Source: JBNKLG01 sp050292235 (GTDB lineage Bacteria; Pseudomonadota; Gammaproteobacteria; Chromatiales; Chromatiaceae). Taken from it: a stretch of DNA of 64,000 nucleotides. The notes beneath the pieces are model-generated. The model worked only from the letters and a program-made list of their open reading frames with translations, had not been told where the DNA came from and ran no database searches. Below are positions 60,378 to 64,000 of this stretch, in pieces. The translations under genes were made by a program, and so were the position numbers. The stretch spans positions 1 to 64,000 of the forward strand of contig JBNKLG010000001.1 in NCBI GenBank assembly GCA_050292235.1, given 5' to 3'. The first letter of the stretch is position 1; each line of letters begins with the position of its first letter.

Positions 60378-61213
60378 TGCAGTCCCGCTCCGGAAAGAAA
60401 GTCGCTGACCGAGTTCGCCAAACTGATCCTGCCCTGCCTCACAGCCTCCCGGTAGCTCTGTTTCCAAGCAGGCATCAACAAGGTTGCTTGCTTCCATTCC
60501 TGATAGATGATGCGCCCGAGAGGGCCGCTATTGTCAAGAAAGCCGGATAGATAGAAATCATTATCCGCTCTACTGCGATCATAGTCGAGTCGGCGAATCT
60601 CGGCCAGCCATTGCCCGTTGGAAAATTGAAATCGCCCATAGCTGGCACGCACATCCTGGTCAAAAGGAGAACCTGCTGAACCAACATTGACGATCTCTGT
60701 GCCGTGATAATACCGATGCAAGGCTTTGTGGGTATGGGCAGTGACCATGATGGCAATGCCCTCAGGGACACGTTGCACCAAATCTTTGTCTGGAATACTT
60801 TCCGAGATGCCAAGGCGATTCCCAGCCATGCTGGCATGGGTGATATGCATCCAACTGTCAGAACCAGGGGGATGCAGAATGAGGTGGTCCGGCCAGTACT
60901 TGAAAAGCGTGACCCTGTCGCCAAGCTGGCGCCTGGTCCAATCCGCAAAACGGCGCATCTCCATCTCTAAGGGGTTTTCAGCGGGAAGGGCGCAATCTTC
61001 AATGTAATCTTCATGGTTGCCACGAACCGGCAACCAGCCATGAGCGGTTTTCAGCTGCTCAAAAAACTCCAGACACATGTGACTCAGCGGTCCACGGTTG
61101 ACCAGGTCACCATTCATCACGACCAGATCAGGACTCCAGCGCTGAATATCCTCAACAACGCTTTCCATGGCGGCCAGATTACCCTGGATATCTGAAAAAA
61201 CAGCAATTTTCAT
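60374..61213 (-). CDS. Metallophosphoesterase family protein (YfcE/PrpE-like)
   Basis: 279-residue calcineurin-like phosphoesterase. Metal-site motifs in order: FSDIQGN, NGDLVNRGP, GNHEDYIED and AHTHKALHRYY, then NVGSAGSPFDQ. The short family (MJ0936/YfcE-like) includes phosphodiesterases and phosphatases; the last 60 residues, ending SVSDFLSGAGL, form an extra helical part. The substrate is unknown. Coupled to the small membrane protein gene. Confidence 0.85.
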   Translation of the reverse strand: MKIAVFSDIQGNLAAMESVVEDIQRWSPDLVVMNGDLVNRGPLSHMCLEFFEQLKTAHGWLPVRGNHEDYIEDCALPAENPLEMEMRRFADWTRRQLGDRVTLFKYWPDHLILHPPGSDSWMHITHASMAGNRLGISESIPDKDLVQRVPEGIAIMVTAHTHKALHRYYHGTEIVNVGSAGSPFDQDVRASYGRFQFSNGQWLAEIRRLDYDRSRADNDFYLSGFLDNSGPLGRIIYQEWKQATLLMPAWKQSYREAVRQGRISLANSVSDFLSGAGLQ

Positions 61214-61368
61214 CAGTTTGTCCGCTGACAGTTTATGTGGCCAGTATAGCGAAATACATGCACCATCATGATTGAGACAATAAAATCATTTGAAAATAAA
61301 AATTTAAAGGTTAAACTTAATGTTAAATATCAAATTATGCGGGCAGATTTTTCTTGAGGAACTGGACC

Positions 61369-61977
61369 ATGAAAATGCACCTTCTCATTGTCTTGGTTGT
61401 GCTGGCTCTCTTTAGCGCCGGATGCTCAGACCAGCAGATGGTCAATGACTTTGCCGCCGGTGATTGGGACAACGATGTCAGCATTACCGCAGAATCCGCT
61501 GGTACTGCGATGAAAAAAGCCCGAATCCTGGAACGTCGGGGACAGTGGTTAAAAGCGGATGTTTACTATAGAACGGCGCTTAAGAAGTTTAAGAAAGATA
61601 AGTTGTTGGGCAATCAATACCGGGCCTTTAAACGTCGCTATGAGGCCAAAAAACGTTGGCACAGGGCTGAAGCCATGATTAGCAAGGCCCGCTGGTTGAA
61701 ACAAGAGAGTCGCTATCGTCGTATGGTGGGGGGGACGGATATAAGCAAGGTAAATACTGAGCCGCAAAAACTTTCTCAGTTGAACGGAAACAGACATAAC
61801 CCTGGACACGAGCGCGCCCATCAACAAGATCAACGTCTGTTATCAAAGCGTCAGTCTCAGCTTAAAGACAAGCTTATTTCCAGAGAGAAATTGACCCAGG
61901 AAGAGGTCAACGAGCGACTGGAGTTTGCCAAGTTAGTGAAGAAAGGGCGTGCCTTGGCTCGCGCCGGTCAGCCATAA
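61369..61977 (+). CDS. Predicted lipoprotein with basic helical domain, unknown
   Basis: 202 residues. The lipoprotein signal ends in lipobox FSAGC; ATG 61369 has AGGA 8 nt upstream. The mature part is strongly basic and helical, with a TPR-like helix pair around RRGQWLKADVYYRTALKKFKKDK and a low-complexity K- and R-rich C-terminal half. No family recognised. A good terminator follows. Upstream 155 bp are very AT-rich and shared with the divergent phosphoesterase. Confidence 0.65.
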   Translation: MKMHLLIVLVVLALFSAGCSDQQMVNDFAAGDWDNDVSITAESAGTAMKKARILERRGQWLKADVYYRTALKKFKKDKLLGNQYRAFKRRYEAKKRWHRAEAMISKARWLKQESRYRRMVGGTDISKVNTEPQKLSQLNGNRHNPGHERAHQQDQRLLSKRQSQLKDKLISREKLTQEEVNERLEFAKLVKKGRALARAGQP

Positions 61978-62003
61978 TTCAAGAGAGAATACCCTCCTTT
62001 TTG

Positions 62004-62028
62004 CGCCCCCTTGTCGGGGCGTTTTTTT
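62004..62028 (+). terminator. Intrinsic terminator of the lipoprotein gene
   Basis: CGCCCC (62004-62009) pairs with GGGGCG (62016-62021), followed by T7 (62022-62028). Confidence 0.9.
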
Positions 62029-62049
62029 GTGTTCTGATAGATTCATGGA

Positions 62050-62268
62050 TTAGAGTCGACGGAGTCCCAAAAACCGATGGTGCTCATCCAGGGTCATTTC
62101 AAAGCGGCCCCGTAGGCCGTCGGCGTTCACGAAGGGGCGCAGGTGATAGGCGGGAAACTGGATGCGTCGCCCATCCTCTGCCCTTACAGAGATCTGACTG
62201 GCTGTTCCCTGGTAATAGCGTAGATACTCCTGGGCAGGAATCGTGAGGGTAAAGCGAATGCGTTGCAT
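62050..62268 (-). CDS. DUF2835 family protein
   Basis: 72-residue protein matching DUF2835: RIRFTLTIPAQEYLRYYQG, RAEDGRRIQFPAYHLRPFV, GLRGRFEMTLDEHHRFLGLRRL in order. Found across gammaproteobacteria; function unknown. It lies 99 nt after nrdB on the same strand but a strong hairpin separates them. Confidence 0.85.
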   Translation of the reverse strand: MQRIRFTLTIPAQEYLRYYQGTASQISVRAEDGRRIQFPAYHLRPFVNADGLRGRFEMTLDEHHRFLGLRRL

Positions 62269-62302
62269 GGAGAGCCAGGGTTCAGCAGTGGAGATTGATC
62301 AG

Positions 62303-62338
62303 GTCAACGGTGCCTTTTTTGATAACGGCACCGTTGAC
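62303..62338 (-). terminator. Strong 12-bp hairpin downstream of nrdB
   Basis: GTCAACGGTGCC (62303-62314) and GGCACCGTTGAC (62327-62338) are perfect complements around a 12-nt loop. There is no U tract after the stem on the minus strand, so it may be a 3' stabiliser as much as a terminator. Confidence 0.6.
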
Positions 62339-62366
62339 AGGTCAAAACTGATTCAGTCGATACCTT

Positions 62367-63503
62367 TCAGTCCCACTTGAGTCCGCCTTTCTGGTATTCC
62401 GTAACCGTGGTTTCAAAGAAGTTTTTCTCTTTGCGCAGGTTGGCCTGCTCGTCCAGCCAGGGCAGGGCATTGCGGGCACCTGGGAAGGGAACCTGATCCA
62501 GCCCCAGTTGGCGGGTACGAAGGTTGGCGACGAAACGGAACTGTTCGATGTGATCGGTAGCCGAGTAGCCAAGGATCGGATCACGCAAGATGTAATGGGC
62601 GTAAGCGGTTTCAGCGGCTTCACATTCATCCCACATGTCGCGCATGGCCTGGGGGTCGGGCTGGATCTTCTCTTCGTGCATGATCTGGCGGGCCACTTTG
62701 AGGCCAAAAGAGGCGTGTAGCACTTCATCCCGCATGATGTATTGAAGTTGTTCGGCAGTGCCGCGCATCAGTCCGCGCCGTTGCAGGGCGAAAATGGGGC
62801 TGAAGCCGTTGTAGAACCAGCAGCCTTCAAAGATGCCGGCAAAAAAGATGTAGGCCATGAGGAAGTTGTGCAGCTCGTCATGGTTGTGCAGATCCATGTC
62901 TGTCCGCAATACCGAGTTGAGTCGACGGTTGGTCAGCTGAATTTTGCCATTGATCTCAGGCACTACCCGGTAACGGTTATAGACCTCACCCTGATCCAGG
63001 CCCAGGGTCTCAATGCAGTGCTGATAGGTCCAGGTGTGCAGCGACTCTTCATATACCTGACGCGCCTGGTAGATCTGTAGCTCGGGGGCAGACATCTTTT
63101 CCATTACTGCCAGGCCGATGTTACGCATGGCCAAAATGTCGGAAGTGGTGAGATAGGCCAGCACGTTTTCGTAGACGTGACGTTCCTCCACCGTCAGTTT
63201 GTGGTGGTAGTCGTGGACATCCTGGGCCATGTTGATGTCCAGCGGTGTCCAGTGGTTTTTATTGGCATTGATAAAAAACTCCCAGGCCCAGGGGTATTTG
63301 AATGGCGCCAACTGGTTGATGTCGGTCATGCCGTTCACTACCCGTTTATCGTCCGGGTTGATGGGCTTCATTGGCGTGGTGGTTCTGGGCTGTTGCACAA
63401 CCTCATCGGCTGAGGAGAGCAGGGGGCTGGCTTCGACCGGAAGGGGAGCGCTCGGTACAACGGGCTGGGCCGCGGGGGCCAGGGGATCGTCCCAATTCAA
63501 CAT
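62367..63503 (-). CDS. nrdB: Ribonucleoside-diphosphate reductase beta subunit NrdB
   Basis: 378-residue radical-generating subunit of aerobic ribonucleotide reductase. Di-iron ligands can be placed in LTTSD, YEESLH, FAGIFEG and DEVLHASF, and the radical tyrosine lies four residues after the first histidine ligand (ESLHTWTY), so it is a canonical Tyr-type R2. An N-terminal proline-rich tail of about 40 residues precedes the core. nrdA ends 45 nt upstream. Confidence 0.95.
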   Translation of the reverse strand: MLNWDDPLAPAAQPVVPSAPLPVEASPLLSSADEVVQQPRTTTPMKPINPDDKRVVNGMTDINQLAPFKYPWAWEFFINANKNHWTPLDINMAQDVHDYHHKLTVEERHVYENVLAYLTTSDILAMRNIGLAVMEKMSAPELQIYQARQVYEESLHTWTYQHCIETLGLDQGEVYNRYRVVPEINGKIQLTNRRLNSVLRTDMDLHNHDELHNFLMAYIFFAGIFEGCWFYNGFSPIFALQRRGLMRGTAEQLQYIMRDEVLHASFGLKVARQIMHEEKIQPDPQAMRDMWDECEAAETAYAHYILRDPILGYSATDHIEQFRFVANLRTRQLGLDQVPFPGARNALPWLDEQANLRKEKNFFETTVTEYQKGGLKWD

Positions 63504-63548
63504 AATGGGTCTCCTTGATGTGGGTTCATGATCAGTTGGCGTATTCGG

Positions 63549-64000
63549 TTACTGACAGGCTTCGCAATCCGGGTCCAGGATGCTACAGAACTTGGGCTCG
63601 GCATCGGCGATGGCCTCTTCAGGTTTGTCGCCACCGGTTTTCTCCACATGAGTAGCGCCTTGTGAGCGCAGGTAATAGGTAGTTTTGAGTCCACGAACCC
63701 AGGCCAGTTTGTAGAGGTTGTCCAGCTTTTTACCGGAGGGTTCGGACATATAGAGGTTGAGACTCTGTGCCTGATCGATCCATTTCTGGCGGCGGGAACC
63801 GGCCTCTACCAGCCAGCGCGGGTCGACCTCGAAGGCGGTGGCGTAGAGTGTCTTGAGCTCTTCCGGGACGCGATCAATGGCTTGCAGGGATCCGTCATAA
63901 TATTTGAGGTCATTGACCATAACCTCATCCCAGAGGCCACGGTTCTTGAGATCACGCACCATATAGGGGTTCACCACGGTGAATTCACCAGAGAGATTCG
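63549..64000 (-). CDS. nrdA: Ribonucleoside-diphosphate reductase alpha subunit NrdA, C-terminal part, cut by window edge
   Basis: Only the last ~150 residues are visible; the start lies beyond 64000. The frame continues to the edge (FTVVNPYMVRDLK). The segment KLDNLYKLAWVRGLKTTYYLR is a strong NrdA signature and the C-terminal CEAC pair is the redox-active thiol tail reduced by thioredoxin or glutaredoxin. Upstream partner of nrdB. Confidence 0.94.
   Translation of the reverse strand, partial: NLSGEFTVVNPYMVRDLKNRGLWDEVMVNDLKYYDGSLQAIDRVPEELKTLYATAFEVDPRWLVEAGSRRQKWIDQAQSLNLYMSEPSGKKLDNLYKLAWVRGLKTTYYLRSQGATHVEKTGGDKPEEAIADAEPKFCSILDPDCEACQ

Noticed and set aside
60057..61213. dsrS after dsrR
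   Set aside because: The next genes read in the opposite direction and encode a small membrane protein and a phosphoesterase with clear metal motifs, not DsrS.
62367..63503. Radical-tyrosine-less (class Ic-like) NrdB
   Set aside because: The sequence resembles the Chlamydia-type R2 around the ligands, but the residue four after the first histidine ligand is tyrosine, so it is a normal radical site.
1..64000. tRNA or rRNA genes
   Set aside because: No cloverleaf with CCA-end or rRNA-like sequence was noticed in the intergenic regions.

Overview
The window is a chromosomal segment of a sulfur-oxidizing gammaproteobacterium that stores sulfur. This rests on a full reverse-type dissimilatory sulfite reductase cluster (dsrABEFHCMKLJOPNR) together with a Sox thiosulfate system without SoxCD, which is the combination found in Chromatiales and in thiotrophic symbiont lineages. 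Gammaproteobacterial gene orders (hemCDXY, secB-gpsA next to a YibN-like rhodanese, gpmI-envC-yibQ, rnfABCDGE) agree. No species name can be read from the sequence.

Layout. 1-2376: end of the phosphate uptake operon (pstA, pstB, phoU). 2451-6566: tetrapyrrole operon hemC-hemD-hemX-hemY, relevant because siroheme and heme serve Dsr and Sox. 6720-12344: a looser accessory stretch with an AT-rich lipoprotein gene, an orphan VapB antitoxin, a secreted ATP-dependent DNA ligase, a ferredoxin-type reductase, an SDR protein, a Fic enzyme and a small protein of 75 residues. 12517-17792: housekeeping, including pyrD/trmL with overlapping divergent start codons and an operon arsR-rhodanese-secB-gpsA-trkH whose ArsR protein carries the cysteine pair of persulfide sensors. 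18061-23081: gpmI-envC-ctp-yibQ. 23162-30122: periplasmic rhodanese, an orphan NtrC-type regulator, then soxXYZA-soxK-soxB. 30315-33324: adk and a tolC-type operon. 33847-39095: rnfABCDGE. 39102-44268: sthA plus several small or unrecognised genes and a REPIN-like doublet.

44308-60056 is the sulfur core. dsrA to dsrR read rightward. Divergent from dsrA is a compact leftward operon: a TauD-like dioxygenase, two unrecognised proteins, a Cas6/Cmx6-like RAMP protein with no CRISPR in sight, then a DsrC homolog with no cysteine (RspA-like). A 31-nt composite element lies between dsrA and this operon and recurs upstream of the 75-residue protein gene at 12117-12344. 60072-64000: a small membrane protein, a phosphoesterase, a lipoprotein, a DUF2835 protein, and nrdB followed by the 3' end of nrdA.

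How the genes fit together: periplasmic SoxXA/SoxYZ/SoxB would oxidise thiosulfate and, lacking SoxCD, leave zero-valent sulfur. Sulfur would pass through rhodanese, DsrEFH and DsrC to the cytoplasmic DsrAB, with electrons handled by DsrL and the DsrMKJOP membrane complex. Rnf and SthA balance ferredoxin and NAD(P)H pools. The ArsR protein and the NtrC-type regulator are the candidate sulfur-responsive regulators here.
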